The notes under the pieces are model-generated. The model saw only the letters and a program-made list of their open reading frames with translations. It searched no databases and was not told where the DNA came from. Below, piece by piece: positions 41,438-50,873 of a DNA stretch of 64,000 bases; the stretch's first letter is position 1, and each line of letters opens with the position of its first letter. The stretch spans positions 4,957,501 to 5,021,500 of the forward strand of contig NZ_CP117437.1 of assembly GCF_030687535.1 (NCBI RefSeq), read 5' to 3'. This stretch comes from Pseudomonas sp. FP2335 (lineage in GTDB: Bacteria; Pseudomonadota; Gammaproteobacteria; Pseudomonadales; Pseudomonadaceae). Position numbers and translations under genes: made by a program.

Positions 41438-43932
41438 ACCATCAGGCCCAACGTCTTCGCCTTGGCCACCGCTTGCGTGCGCCGCTCCACGCCAAGCTTG
41501 CTGTGGATGCGCCGTGCATGGGTCTTGACCGTGTGCAGGGAGATAAACAAACGGTCGGCGATTTCCAGGTTGGAGCTGCCCAGGGCGATCAATTGCAGCA
41601 CTTCCAGTTCGCGCTGGCTCAGGGGATTGTCCGCCGCACCGGCGGGCGACACCTGCGCTTCAAGCCCCACCTCACTCAACAACCCGGGCGAGCGCAAACG
41701 CAGCTCACGAATGGCCTGCTGCACCTGGCAACGTGCGGCCAGCTCCAACCCGGCCTGCAACGACCGTCGCGCCAGGGTCGAGTCGCCGAGTTGCCAGGCC
41801 ACCTCGCCGAGCACCAGGTGCAGTTCGGTTTCCAGGCACAACATGCCGCGCTGCTGGATAGTCGCCAGCAAGGCGCGCAAGCGCTCCAACGGTTGCTCGG
41901 CACGACCCAGTTTCACTTCGGCCAGCACCAGCAGGTATTCCAGACGCGGTATCAACTCCAACGTCGCCGGCGGTGCCTGCTTGGCCTGTGGCCCGCGGAA
42001 GTGACGCAGCACCCGCCGCACCGCTTCCAGCGTCAACTCGGCACGGCCCTGTTGCAACCAGAAGTGCCCACTGACCAACAGCAACACCGCGCGATACACC
42101 GAATCCGGCACCTGACGCTGCTGCATCAGCCGCTCGGCCTCGCGCAGTTGCACAAAGGCCTGGGCGTAATCGCCATGGTTGGCCGCCAGCAACGCCAGGC
42201 CGAGAAAGCCATAGAGCACGCGCTTGTCCTGGCTGTGCAGGCACATCTTCAAGCCGGCATCGAAACACTCGGCGGCCAGCGCATCCTGGCCTTGACGCAA
42301 GGCCAGGTGCCCACGGCGCAAGGCGATGCGCCCGACCAGCGGCCCGGCCTTGAGACGCTGCTTGAGCAACATCGCCTGGACATTTTCCAACAGGCTCTGC
42401 GCCCGGTACGGCGCGCCGCGCTGTTCCAGCAATTGAGCGTGGTCCAACTCCAGCAACGCCTCCAACACCAATGACCCGTGGGCACGGGCCAGGCACAACG
42501 CTTCGCGGCTCAAGGCTTGCGCCACTTCCAGTTCGCCGCGCAGCAAGGCTTGCTGGGTCAACCCCGACAAGCACATCAGGCGCGAGGTCCAAGCGCTGTC
42601 GGGCAAAGCTTGCAGCGCTTCAAGAAAATGTTCGCGGGAACGCTCGGCATCGCCACGCAAATGCAGCAACCAGCCCCATTGCGCCTGCCAGCGCGCCAGC
42701 AGATAGCACTGTTGCGCCGCGCTGGGTTGCGGCGCGAAACGCGCCAGTTGATCGATGCACAACGCCGCCTGTTCGAAGCGCCCGGCGAACAACAAGGCCG
42801 CCGTGACCAACCCCACCAGTTGCGCCGAACCGAGCATCAGCTCATCGCCATGCTGCTCGTGCAGGCGCAACAGCAGCACGGCGTTTTGCTGGCGGAACAG
42901 GTCCTCGAAACTGAAGTGCTGCAACAGGCTGACCGCGATCTCATATTCCTCCGCCAGCAACGCCTGCTCGAACGCCGCCTGCCAATCCCCCTCGGCGGTG
43001 AACCATTGGCAGGCACGCCGATGCCAGGAGCGCTTGGCCGGCCAGGGCTCGTCGCGCAGCAGTTGTGCGAGCGGCGGGAACACCTGCAGCCAGTCGGCGG
43101 CGTCTTCCCACGGCTGGATAAAGGCGCCGAGGGCCTGCAAGTCGCGCAGGTACTGATCACCGTCGCCGGCGCCGAACAGGTGCTCGCACAAGCCGGGGTT
43201 GAAACGCGGCAGATGGGCAAGCACGCGCCAGGCCTCGGCCAGTTCCGCCGGCAAGCTGCTGAACAGTTCGTGTTGCAGGTAGTCGAGCAGGGTTTTGTCC
43301 GGGTGCCCGTCGCCGAGCAGGGCGATCCGCACGCCCGCGCACCAGCCGCCGCTGAACTGCAGGATGCGGTCGACCTCGTGCCCCGGCGCCAGCGCCTGGA
43401 TGTCTGCAGCGCTGAAGGCCAGTTCGCTGCCGCTGCATTCCAGCAGTTCGTCATCAAGCAACAGGCGCGGCCAGTTGCAGATGGGCCGGCGGCGAGCGCC
43501 CAGCCACCAGGTCAACGCCGGGCTGGCGGCGCTGAGCAGGCGGTCGAGCAGTGCGTCCAGTGCGGGCGCAGGCTGGCGGCAGAAATCGTCGAGAAACAGC
43601 CAAGCCGGGGCCTGCCAGCGACCAAGGTCGAGCAGCAAGGTGGCTTCATCGGTAAACGGCAGGCCCAGGTTCAGGGCCAGGCGCTGGCACAACTCCAGCG
43701 GGCTGAGGGTGGCGCCATTGAGCGGCAGCCAATACACCTGGCAAGCGGCCGGTGCCTGCAACGCGCACTCGGCGAGCAAGGCGCTCTTGCCACTGCCACC
43801 GGGGGCGCAGAGCAACCTGACCCGTGCCTGCGCCGCCAGCAAAGGCTCGGCCAGGCGCGGGCGCAGCAGATGGTGGGCGGACAGCCGGGGCATGAATCCA
43901 GGACGGTCCAGGCAGCGTGTCATGGCGGTCAT
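41434..43932 (-). CDS. MalT/AlkS-like large ATP-binding LuxR regulator
   Basis: An 832-residue regulator of the LAL/MalT class. An N-terminal NTPase has the P-loop APGGSGKSALL and Walker B WLFLDDFC. A long helical repeat (TPR-like) sensor region covers about 330-750. A C-terminal LuxR HTH ends it (LSQRELEVLQLIALGSSNLEIADRL, LHTVKTHARRIHSKLGV). Such proteins activate catabolic operons when they bind an inducer. Downstream on the same strand there is nothing, but the DUF1329/DUF1302 cluster lies just upstream and reads the same way, making it the likely target. AGGA before the ATG at 43932 supports the start. Confidence 0.9.
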   Translation of the reverse strand: MTAMTRCLDRPGFMPRLSAHHLLRPRLAEPLLAAQARVRLLCAPGGSGKSALLAECALQAPAACQVYWLPLNGATLSPLELCQRLALNLGLPFTDEATLLLDLGRWQAPAWLFLDDFCRQPAPALDALLDRLLSAASPALTWWLGARRRPICNWPRLLLDDELLECSGSELAFSAADIQALAPGHEVDRILQFSGGWCAGVRIALLGDGHPDKTLLDYLQHELFSSLPAELAEAWRVLAHLPRFNPGLCEHLFGAGDGDQYLRDLQALGAFIQPWEDAADWLQVFPPLAQLLRDEPWPAKRSWHRRACQWFTAEGDWQAAFEQALLAEEYEIAVSLLQHFSFEDLFRQQNAVLLLRLHEQHGDELMLGSAQLVGLVTAALLFAGRFEQAALCIDQLARFAPQPSAAQQCYLLARWQAQWGWLLHLRGDAERSREHFLEALQALPDSAWTSRLMCLSGLTQQALLRGELEVAQALSREALCLARAHGSLVLEALLELDHAQLLEQRGAPYRAQSLLENVQAMLLKQRLKAGPLVGRIALRRGHLALRQGQDALAAECFDAGLKMCLHSQDKRVLYGFLGLALLAANHGDYAQAFVQLREAERLMQQRQVPDSVYRAVLLLVSGHFWLQQGRAELTLEAVRRVLRHFRGPQAKQAPPATLELIPRLEYLLVLAEVKLGRAEQPLERLRALLATIQQRGMLCLETELHLVLGEVAWQLGDSTLARRSLQAGLELAARCQVQQAIRELRLRSPGLLSEVGLEAQVSPAGAADNPLSQRELEVLQLIALGSSNLEIADRLFISLHTVKTHARRIHSKLGVERRTQAVAKAKTLGLMV

Positions 43933-44075
43933 TGCTGCATCCTGCTTTTTTATTGTTATGCAACCTGATGCGTACCCTAGTCCTGTGGTTGGTGGTTGTT
44001 GAAGAAAGATTCAGCGGCGTGATTGGCGGCCATAAAACCCAAGGTGTACACAAACGAATGTGGTAGCAGGGCTTG

Positions 44076-44180
44076 TGTGGGAGCGGGCTTGCTCGCGAAG
44101 GCGGTGGATCAGTCGAAGCATCTTTGACTGACACACTGCATTCGCGAGCAAGCCCGCTCCCACACAAGCCCGCTCCCACA
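44076..44180. repeat. REPIN with an extra half-arm
   Basis: A complete REPIN runs from TGTGGGAGCGGGC to GCCCGCTCCCACA (44076-44164). A second partial copy, AGCCCGCTCCCACA, follows at once and ends at 44180. The gap 43933-44205 contains nothing else I can name. Confidence 0.88.
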
Positions 44181-44205
44181 GTTGGATTGCATTTCACCTC
44201 TGAAA

Positions 44206-45564
44206 TCAGCGTACGCCTTCGGCTCGCAGCGCAGCCGGGGTGTAGTCCGCGGCCTTGGCGTTGAAGCCGAACACGAAGCTGCTCTTCTCCTCGTTCTTCA
44301 TGCCCAGGGCGATGTAGCGCCCGGCGATGATGTCGTACAGGGTTTCCACGGTGTAGGCCGGGGTCTGGTGGTTGTAGTAGAACTGCGCATGCCCTTCGGC
44401 GACCCGCCACAGTTGGCCACGACCGTCATAGTGATCCACCAGCGCCACCTGCCAGCTGTCTTCGTCGATGTACATGTGGCGCTTGGCGTAGATGTGCCGC
44501 TCGCTGGGCTTGACCGTGCCGACCACTTCCCACACCCGGTGCAGTTCGTAGCGGGTCAGGTCCTGGTTGATGTGGCCGGCCTTGATGATGTCATCGTACT
44601 TGAGTGTCGGCTGGTCCAGCTTGTAGCTGTTATAGGGGATGTACATCTCCTTCTTGCCCACCAGTTTCCAGTCGTAGCGGTCGGGTGCACCGGAGAACAT
44701 GTCGAAGTTGTCGGAGGTGCGCAGGCCGTCGGACGCGGTGCCCGGCCCGTCATACGCCACTTGCGGGGCGCGGCGTACGCGGCGTTGGCCGGCGTTGTAG
44801 ATCCACGCCAGGCGCGGCTCTTTCACCTGGTCGAGGGTTTCGTGCACCAGCAGCACGTTGCCCGCCAGGCGTGCCGGCGCGGTCACCGACTGCTTGAAGA
44901 AGGTCAGCACGTTGGCGGCCTTGGCCGGGTCCATGTCGGGGATCAGTTGCGGCACCGCCACCTCTTCTTCGAAGCGGATCGGCGTGTAGCTGCCATTGGT
45001 CTGCGGTGTGGCCTGGGTGATGATGCGGCGCAGGTTGCCACCGTGGTAGCGGGTGATGTGGTTCCACAGCACTTCCACGCCGTTCTTGGGGATCGGGAAC
45101 GCGTAGTAGCGGTTGCCGGTGAAGTTCTCCAGGCCGTTGCCGTCGTTGATTGGCTTGACGTTGAGCGCGCTGCGCTTGATCGACTCGTAGATCTCCGGCG
45201 GCAGGTTGACCGTGCGGTGGCTCGGGTACACCGGGATCTTGTAGGTCTCGGGGTAGCGCTTGAACATCGCCACCTGGCCTTCGGAGAGTTTGTCCTTGTA
45301 CTTGTCGACGGTGGCGGCGGTGATCACGAACAGCGGTTTTTCACTGGCGAACGGGTCGGCGAGGAAGCCTTTGCTGTCCACCGCGCCGGCGTTTTTCGGG
45401 ATGCCGCCGGTCCAGGCCGGGATCGAGCCGTCGGCGTTGCCGGCTTTTTCGGCGCCGATCGGGGTCAGGCTGGTGCCGAGTTTGTCGGCTTCCTGCGGCG
45501 ATACGGCAGCCATGACATTGGCAGCCAGCAAACTCAGAGCCAATACAGCAAGTGTCTTACGCAT
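44206..45564 (-). CDS. DUF1329 exported protein
   Basis: A 452-residue periplasmic protein with a signal peptide (MRKTLAVLALSLLAANVMA) and the DUF1329 core: IPAWTGGIPK, YPSHRTVNLP, RYYAFPIPKNGVEVLWNHI, and YIPYNSYKL. The fold is LolA-like, and the family is found with DUF1302 in operons for breakdown of hydrophobic compounds, where it may carry lipid-like substrates or export a lipid. It follows DUF1302 after 26 bases, so the two are one transcript. Confidence 0.9.
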   Translation of the reverse strand: MRKTLAVLALSLLAANVMAAVSPQEADKLGTSLTPIGAEKAGNADGSIPAWTGGIPKNAGAVDSKGFLADPFASEKPLFVITAATVDKYKDKLSEGQVAMFKRYPETYKIPVYPSHRTVNLPPEIYESIKRSALNVKPINDGNGLENFTGNRYYAFPIPKNGVEVLWNHITRYHGGNLRRIITQATPQTNGSYTPIRFEEEVAVPQLIPDMDPAKAANVLTFFKQSVTAPARLAGNVLLVHETLDQVKEPRLAWIYNAGQRRVRRAPQVAYDGPGTASDGLRTSDNFDMFSGAPDRYDWKLVGKKEMYIPYNSYKLDQPTLKYDDIIKAGHINQDLTRYELHRVWEVVGTVKPSERHIYAKRHMYIDEDSWQVALVDHYDGRGQLWRVAEGHAQFYYNHQTPAYTVETLYDIIAGRYIALGMKNEEKSSFVFGFNAKAADYTPAALRAEGVR

Positions 45565-45590
45565 GGATTCTTGTCCTTCTTTAAGCCAGA

Positions 45591-47381
45591 TCAGAAGTTC
45601 ACGCCAAAGCTGAGGGCGAGGAAGTCACGGTCGGTGAGGGTGTTGTAGTCGCCACCAAAAAAGTCGGTGTAGCTCAGGCTGGCGGTGTAGGTGCTGCGGT
45701 AGTCCGCATCCACGCCGACGCTGATGGCCTTGGCGCCTTTGTTGAACAGGCCGTTGGGGCCGTAGCCGGCGACATCGTGGGACCACGACAGGTTGGGCTT
45801 GAGGTTCACCCCGAACAGCGCGTTGTTGTAGTCAAGGATCGCCCGGGCGCGGTAGCCCCAGGAATTGGCCGTGACAAAACCGTCGGTGTCGCCCTGGAAA
45901 CCGTAGGCGCCGTAGACCGAGTCACGGCCGTAACGCAGCTTGGATTTGTCTTCCAGCCCGGCGACGTGCACGAAGGCCGCCTCGCCCACCAGGGTCAGGC
46001 GTTCGGCGCCCAGCACCTGGTCGAAGAACTGGGTCATGGTGCTTTGGATCTGGGTGATTTCCTTGCGGCGGTAGCCTTTGTTGTCGTCGCCGAAGTTGCT
46101 GCGGATCGGTGAGGCCGCCTGGCCGGCCACCGGGTTGATCAGGGCCAGGGTCAGGTCGGTGGTGTTGAGTTGCACCGGGGCATTCGGGCGGTAGCTGATT
46201 TCGCCGGTCCACGCCGTGCCGGTCGGCAAGGTGGTGGAGAAACTGGCGCCGAACAGACGAATGTCCTCGGGGTAGTCGAGGTAGTACTGACCACGGCCGA
46301 GCATCAGGCTCTGGACCAGGCCCGAGCCAGTGCCGGGCGCGATACCGTTGGCGGCGCCAGCGATGGCGCCGAGCCGGGCCAGCGTGGTGTTGTTGGTGAT
46401 GGTGCCGACGGTCGGGGTACGGCTGTGATAGTTCATGAAATACAGCCCGTACTCGGTGTCATCCCCCAGCCAGCGCAGGGCCGCACCGAACTGGCCGCCG
46501 TCACGCGCATCGCGGTCCCGAGCGCGCTGCACAATCACGCCCTCGCGCGTCACTTCAAAACCCTGCCCGAAGGCTGCGGCCACTGGCTGCAACGGCGCAA
46601 TCGCCGGGTTGCCCACGGTGTAGTTGCCATTACAGCCATGGGCCGCAACGTCGCCACCAAAAAACGTACCGCAGTTATCCAGCACGGTGTTCTGCCAGTT
46701 CAACTGGTAGAAGCCTTCCACCGTCAGCTGGTTGGTCAAGCTCTGGGAAGCGAACAGCATGTTCACCGGGATCAGCCCTTCCTTGATCTCCGCGCCAGGG
46801 CGACGGAAGGCGGAAACGTCGATGGGGTTGATGCTGTTGATGGAGTTGCCGATGAAGGTGCTTTCGCCCCAGCTGACCACCTGCTTGCCCAGGCGCACGT
46901 TGCCCGGCTGATCGCCAATCGAATAGTTGTGATAGACGAAGGCATCGAGCAACTCGTAGCCGGACGAGCGCGCGCCTTCGTCGCGATGGTGGTTGCTGAT
47001 CTGTTTGAATTCGCGGTCTTCGTCCTGCAACTCGAAGTCGTACCAGTACTTGCCGCGCACAAACATGCCGCTGTCACCGTACTTGAGTTCCAGGTCGTGC
47101 AGGCCCTTGAAGATCTTGGAGAAGGTTTCGCCCTTCTTGAAGTTCAGCCGTCCGTCATCCCCGGTAGACGCCTGCCCGGTGCCGCCATTGACGGTGCCGA
47201 CCAGTTTCTTATCGGCATCGCGCATGCCCCAGCTCGCGCCGACCGACAGCGAGGAGTCGAATTGCCCTTCGATCTCGCCAATGTTGAACGAAACAGCCTG
47301 CGCCTGCGCACAGCAACCCAGTGCAACCGCAGCGGCCAGCGCCTGTGGCGTGAAGATGGCGCGCATTGTTGTTTTTGTCAT
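45591..47381 (-). CDS. DUF1302 outer-membrane-type protein
   Basis: This 596-residue protein has a signal peptide (ending near AQAQA), a long series of amphipathic strands and the DUF1302 signature FIGNSINSINPIDVSAFRRPG. The final aromatic strand FLALSFGVNF is typical of outer-membrane barrels. With DUF1329 it probably takes up or senses a hydrophobic growth substrate (inference). I chose the ATG at 47381, which begins the signal peptide and has GGGGAA upstream. Confidence 0.88.
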   Translation of the reverse strand: MTKTTMRAIFTPQALAAAVALGCCAQAQAVSFNIGEIEGQFDSSLSVGASWGMRDADKKLVGTVNGGTGQASTGDDGRLNFKKGETFSKIFKGLHDLELKYGDSGMFVRGKYWYDFELQDEDREFKQISNHHRDEGARSSGYELLDAFVYHNYSIGDQPGNVRLGKQVVSWGESTFIGNSINSINPIDVSAFRRPGAEIKEGLIPVNMLFASQSLTNQLTVEGFYQLNWQNTVLDNCGTFFGGDVAAHGCNGNYTVGNPAIAPLQPVAAAFGQGFEVTREGVIVQRARDRDARDGGQFGAALRWLGDDTEYGLYFMNYHSRTPTVGTITNNTTLARLGAIAGAANGIAPGTGSGLVQSLMLGRGQYYLDYPEDIRLFGASFSTTLPTGTAWTGEISYRPNAPVQLNTTDLTLALINPVAGQAASPIRSNFGDDNKGYRRKEITQIQSTMTQFFDQVLGAERLTLVGEAAFVHVAGLEDKSKLRYGRDSVYGAYGFQGDTDGFVTANSWGYRARAILDYNNALFGVNLKPNLSWSHDVAGYGPNGLFNKGAKAISVGVDADYRSTYTASLSYTDFFGGDYNTLTDRDFLALSFGVNF

Positions 47382-47460
47382 GCGTCTTCCCCGGTGAGTG
47401 ACAGAAGGCCCCACCCTACTGCCGCGCAACAGGAGCGATAAGCGCACCAAGGAGGGATTC

Positions 47461-47736
47461 GTGTTGTCGCTCGAAAGGATTAGCGGCCGCCCAGGCAGCG
47501 GGTTTGGAGGCAGGTATGGATCGAATGGATGGCGGCTTATCAGGCCAATGGATAGCACCCCGGCAACTGTTGCGGTATCGGTAACAGTCCTTGTCCTGAA
47601 GCGCTATTACTCATTCTGTTACAACCGACTATTCTTACCGGGCTTGCAGGGCAAAACGCCCGCTTCCGCTACCGGGAGAAAAGCCAGATTCAATGGGATT
47701 GATGCCTTTTATCAATCTGTTACCGGTGTTCACTGA
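47461..47736 (+). CDS. Possible small gene with strong ribosome site and terminator (uncertain)
   Basis: On the strand opposite to the neighbouring genes, AAGGAGG stands five bases before a GTG that opens 91 codons, and a perfect terminator follows 38 bases after the stop. The protein (with TPATVAVSVTVLVLKRYYSFCYNRL in part) resembles no family I know, and its composition is not typical of genes here. The combination may be chance. The same signals could also belong to a small RNA. Confidence 0.25.
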   Translation: MLSLERISGRPGSGFGGRYGSNGWRLIRPMDSTPATVAVSVTVLVLKRYYSFCYNRLFLPGLQGKTPASATGRKARFNGIDAFYQSVTGVH

Positions 47737-47773
47737 CGTGGATTTGTAGCTCCTTGATCCAACGTCTTACTTC

Positions 47774-47801
47774 GGCCGCTGCCTATGCAGCGGCCTTTTT
47801 T
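47774..47801 (+). terminator. Strong plus-strand terminator without a recognised gene
   Basis: GGCCGCTGC (47774-47782), loop CTAT, GCAGCGGCC (47787-47795), then six T. The T run is only on the plus strand, yet all known genes around it read minus. A plus-strand transcript, perhaps a small RNA, must end here. Confidence 0.85.
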
Positions 47802-47807
47802 ATGCGC

Positions 47808-47838
47808 GCAATAAAACGGGGCGCCCTTGGCGCCCCGC
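47808..47838 (-). terminator. Terminator of the SDR-hydrolase-aldolase operon
   Basis: GGGGCGCC (47818-47825), three-base loop, GGCGCCCC (47829-47836). On the minus strand it leads into GTTTTATT. It lies behind the SDR stop at 47865. Confidence 0.85.
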
Positions 47839-47864
47839 ACGATTCACTGCTGTTGGAGCAATGA

Positions 47865-48776
47865 TCAGAGGCTGTACTTCTGCAAGTTGGCCATCATCTC
47901 CTTCAGCGCCTCGATGTTGTCCTTGGGGTGGGCGGCGCCCTCGAAGTCGCAGATCTGCTGCCAGTGCGCGGCGACGTCATCCGGGGAAAAACCGGCTTCA
48001 GGATCGAACCCCACGCCAAGGCTGCGCTCCCAGCGGGTCTTGCCGATCCAGCCGCCGCCCACTTCAAACAGGCCGGCCGTTTCCTCGCACGCGGCACTGC
48101 CCAGGTACACCACCAGCGGGCTGACCAACTCCGGCTTGAGCCGCTCGAACACCTGCGGCGGAATCAGGCCTTCGGTCATGCGTGTGCCGCCGGTGGGCGC
48201 GATGGCGTTGACCAGGATGTTGTTCTTGCGCCCTTCCAGCGCCAGGGTGCGGGTCAAGCCATACAGGCCGAGCTTGGCCATGCCGTAGTTGGACTGGCCG
48301 AAGTTGCCGTAGATGCCCGAGGTGGACGCGGTGAAGATCACCCGTCCATACCCTTGCTCACGCATGTGCGGCCAGGCAGCGCGGGTGACTTTGTAGGCGC
48401 CTTCGACATGCACCCGGTAAACCAGGTCCCAGTCGCTGTCGTCCATTTTGTGGAAGGTCTTGTCGCGCAGGATGCCGGCGTTGTTGACCACCACATCGAT
48501 GCGGCCAAACACCTCCAGCGCGTGCTGCACGATCTTGTCACCGTCGGTGACAGAGTCGTGGTTGGCTTCGGCAATACCGCCAGCGGCGCGGATTTCGGCA
48601 ACCACGCGGTCGGCCGCCGAGGCGTTGGCACCTTCGCCCTGGGTCGAGCCGCCCAGGTCGTTGACCAGCACCTTGGCCCCGTGGCGGGCGAACAGCAGCG
48701 CATGGGCCCGGCCCAACCCGCCGCCGGCTCCGGTGACGATCACGACCTTATCCTGGAACTGCACTGACTCACTCAT
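47865..48776 (-). CDS. Short-chain dehydrogenase of the MFE-2 (3R-hydroxyacyl-CoA) type
   Basis: A 303-residue SDR: NAD-binding VVIVTGAGGGLGRAHALLFA, LVNDLGGSTQGEG, NNAGILRDKTF, and the catalytic Ser and YxxxK in FTASTSGIYGNFGQSNYGMAK. The sequence resembles the N-terminal domain of peroxisomal multifunctional enzyme 2, which oxidises (3R)-hydroxyacyl-CoA, and is longer than most SDRs. GGAG six bases before the ATG at 48776 sets the start. It is the last gene of the catabolic group on this strand. Confidence 0.87.
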   Translation of the reverse strand: MSESVQFQDKVVIVTGAGGGLGRAHALLFARHGAKVLVNDLGGSTQGEGANASAADRVVAEIRAAGGIAEANHDSVTDGDKIVQHALEVFGRIDVVVNNAGILRDKTFHKMDDSDWDLVYRVHVEGAYKVTRAAWPHMREQGYGRVIFTASTSGIYGNFGQSNYGMAKLGLYGLTRTLALEGRKNNILVNAIAPTGGTRMTEGLIPPQVFERLKPELVSPLVVYLGSAACEETAGLFEVGGGWIGKTRWERSLGVGFDPEAGFSPDDVAAHWQQICDFEGAAHPKDNIEALKEMMANLQKYSL

Positions 48777-48913
48777 ACCGAACTCCGCTGGCGACAATGG
48801 GAATGCCATGAGTGTCAGGCACCCGGCCTCTGGTCACAATAAAGTCGGCCAGGGCTGAATGGTGCGCGATAAGGCTGGGGGATGATGGCCGGTGCGCCGT
48901 GGACGTCAGCTTG

Positions 48914-49019
48914 TGTGGGAGCGGGCTTGTTCGCGAAGGCGGTGTTTCAGTCGACACCTATTTCTCCGATCCACCGCTTTCGCGAGCAAGCCCGCTCCCA
49001 CACAAGCCCGCTGCCACCA
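48914..49019. repeat. REPIN with an extra half-arm
   Basis: TGTGGGAGCGGGCTTGTTCG at the left is mirrored by CGAGCAAGCCCGCTCCCACA at the right. A degenerate extra copy, AAGCCCGCTGCCACCA, follows to 49019. Confidence 0.85.
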
Positions 49020-49038
49020 GTTGTTGAACTGTGTGCCG

Positions 49039-49941
49039 TCAGGAATAAGCCAGATAGGACATCGGGCCGGCGATCCGCTCACGAAACGCCAGGTAATGCT
49101 TGAGCACCTGCACCGGCGCCTCGATCTGCGGGTAGTGGCCGATATTGGCCAGCAGCACCGTATCCGCATGGGGGATCAGCTGCTGATAACGCGCCACCAT
49201 ATGGGCACCGGAAATCGGATCAACCTCGCCGTCGATCACCCGCAGGGGCACCTCATCACGCTGCATCGCTTCCAGCCATCGCTCGCGCAGGCGACGGCGC
49301 TGGGGCACGTAGACGATCAGTTTATGCAGCACCCGCGTGCCATCGTTGCAGCTGATCAACTGCCAGAAATCATCCAGGGCACTTTCGCTGGGACGTGTAT
49401 GCGGACCGAAAATCTGGCCGAAGCTGTCGGACAACGCGCTGCGCCCAAAGGCGCGACCGATCATCCAGCCCAGGGGGCTGAGCAGGAGTTTCTGCACCAG
49501 CGCCAGCCGGTGGGTTTCGGGGAACAAGCCGCCGTTGAGAAACACGCAACTGGCCATCTGGAAACGCGCTTCGTAATGCCGCGCGAGCAGTTCCTGGGCG
49601 ACGCTGTCGCCGTAGTCATGGGCCAGCACGTGCACCGGCTGGTCCACACCCAAATGCTCCAGCAAGGCTTGCTGCAAATCCGCCTGCTCCAAGAGGCAGT
49701 ACTCATGGTCGAGGGGTTTTTCCGATTCGCCAAAGCCGAGCATGTCGCAGGCGATCACCAGGTTGCGCTGGGCCAGGGGTTGCCACAGGTAGTGCCAGTC
49801 CCAGCTGGCGGTGGGGAAGCCGTGGATCAGCAGCAGCGGTTCGCCCTGCCCCGCCACCCAATAACGGATGGTATGGCCACGGAAGACGAAGCTCTGGCCG
49901 CGCTTGTGCCAGGCAGTGAGCGGGATCTCGGCGAGTGGCAT
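49039..49941 (-). CDS. Alpha/beta hydrolase with Asp nucleophile (MEST/haloalkane dehalogenase-like)
   Basis: A 300-residue alpha/beta hydrolase: oxyanion LLLIHGFPTASWDW, nucleophile elbow LAHDYGDSVAQE with Asp109 in place of Ser, DGEVDPIS, and the catalytic His in NIGHYPQIEAP. The Asp elbow is that of epoxide hydrolases and haloalkane dehalogenases. The elbow sequence itself is very close to MEST-type proteins. The chemistry here is unknown. Its start overlaps the aldolase-like stop by one base, so both belong to one transcript. Confidence 0.85.
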   Translation of the reverse strand: MPLAEIPLTAWHKRGQSFVFRGHTIRYWVAGQGEPLLLIHGFPTASWDWHYLWQPLAQRNLVIACDMLGFGESEKPLDHEYCLLEQADLQQALLEHLGVDQPVHVLAHDYGDSVAQELLARHYEARFQMASCVFLNGGLFPETHRLALVQKLLLSPLGWMIGRAFGRSALSDSFGQIFGPHTRPSESALDDFWQLISCNDGTRVLHKLIVYVPQRRRLRERWLEAMQRDEVPLRVIDGEVDPISGAHMVARYQQLIPHADTVLLANIGHYPQIEAPVQVLKHYLAFRERIAGPMSYLAYS

Positions 49942-50723
49942 CAGGTTTTATACCCAGGGTCGAGGCTGTCCAACTTACGCAGCAACGCCGGCCAGGCCAG
50001 CGCGCCCCCCATGCCTTGTGCACTCTTGGTCACGGCCGCCACCATCGCCTTGGCCCCGGCAAGAATCTGCGGGCCGATAGGGATCAACTCGGCCCCGCCG
50101 TTCTGCGCCAGCACCTGGATGTCGCAGGCCCGCTGGAAGGTGAACATCATCAGGAAGGTGTCGGCAATGCTGGCGGCGCAGGTGAGCAGGCCGTGGTTGT
50201 GCAACATCAGGAAATTGTTATCACCGAGGTCGGCCTGCAGGCGGGCCTTCTCTTCATGGTTCAGCGCCACGCCTTCGTAGGCGTGGTAGGCCAGGCTCGA
50301 CAGCACGAAAATCGATTGCTGGCTGATCGGCAGCACGCCCTGCTTCTGCGCCGCCACTGCGACACCGGACGCGGTGTGGGTGTGCAGCACGCAGGTGACG
50401 TCATGGCGGACTTCGTGGATCGCGCTGTGGATGGTGTAGCCCGCCGGGTTGATCTCGTAGGGGCTGTCCATCAGCTTGTTGCCGGCCTGGTCGACCTTGA
50501 CCAGGCTCGACGCAGTGATCTCGTGGAACATCAGCCCATACGGGTTGATCAGGAAGTCATCGGTGCCCGGCACCTTGGCCGAGATGTGGGTAAAGATCAG
50601 GTCATCCCAACCGTGCAACGCCACCAGGCGATAGCAGGCTGCCAGGTCGACACGGGTCTGCCATTCGGCAGCGCTGACCTGGCCTTGGACATTTTGCGGC
50701 GATAGAACCGGGGCTAAGCTCAC
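49941..50723 (-). CDS. Class II aldolase/adducin-domain protein (GTG start)
   Basis: A 260-residue protein with the metal-binding His pair in CVLHTHTASG and the third His in LMLHNHGLLT. These are the zinc ligands of class II aldolases and epimerases. HGWDDLIFTHISAKVPG marks the adducin-like subgroup, whose members are often found with catabolic SDR and hydrolase genes. GGAGG seven bases before a GTG at 50723 makes this start clear. It is first in the group aldolase-hydrolase-SDR. Confidence 0.87.
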   Translation of the reverse strand: MSLAPVLSPQNVQGQVSAAEWQTRVDLAACYRLVALHGWDDLIFTHISAKVPGTDDFLINPYGLMFHEITASSLVKVDQAGNKLMDSPYEINPAGYTIHSAIHEVRHDVTCVLHTHTASGVAVAAQKQGVLPISQQSIFVLSSLAYHAYEGVALNHEEKARLQADLGDNNFLMLHNHGLLTCAASIADTFLMMFTFQRACDIQVLAQNGGAELIPIGPQILAGAKAMVAAVTKSAQGMGGALAWPALLRKLDSLDPGYKT

Positions 50724-50873
50724 GGTGATGACCTCCTTGGCGCACTTTCTTATTGTTTTTTTGAGTGATGGGCCAGTCTAGTCAGACGTCCCAGTCGTCG
50801 TAGTTGCCTTGGCAGCCAGCTTGATGACCGTACGAGTCAGCTTTGAGAATAGTTGAAACCTGCGCAAATGGCG

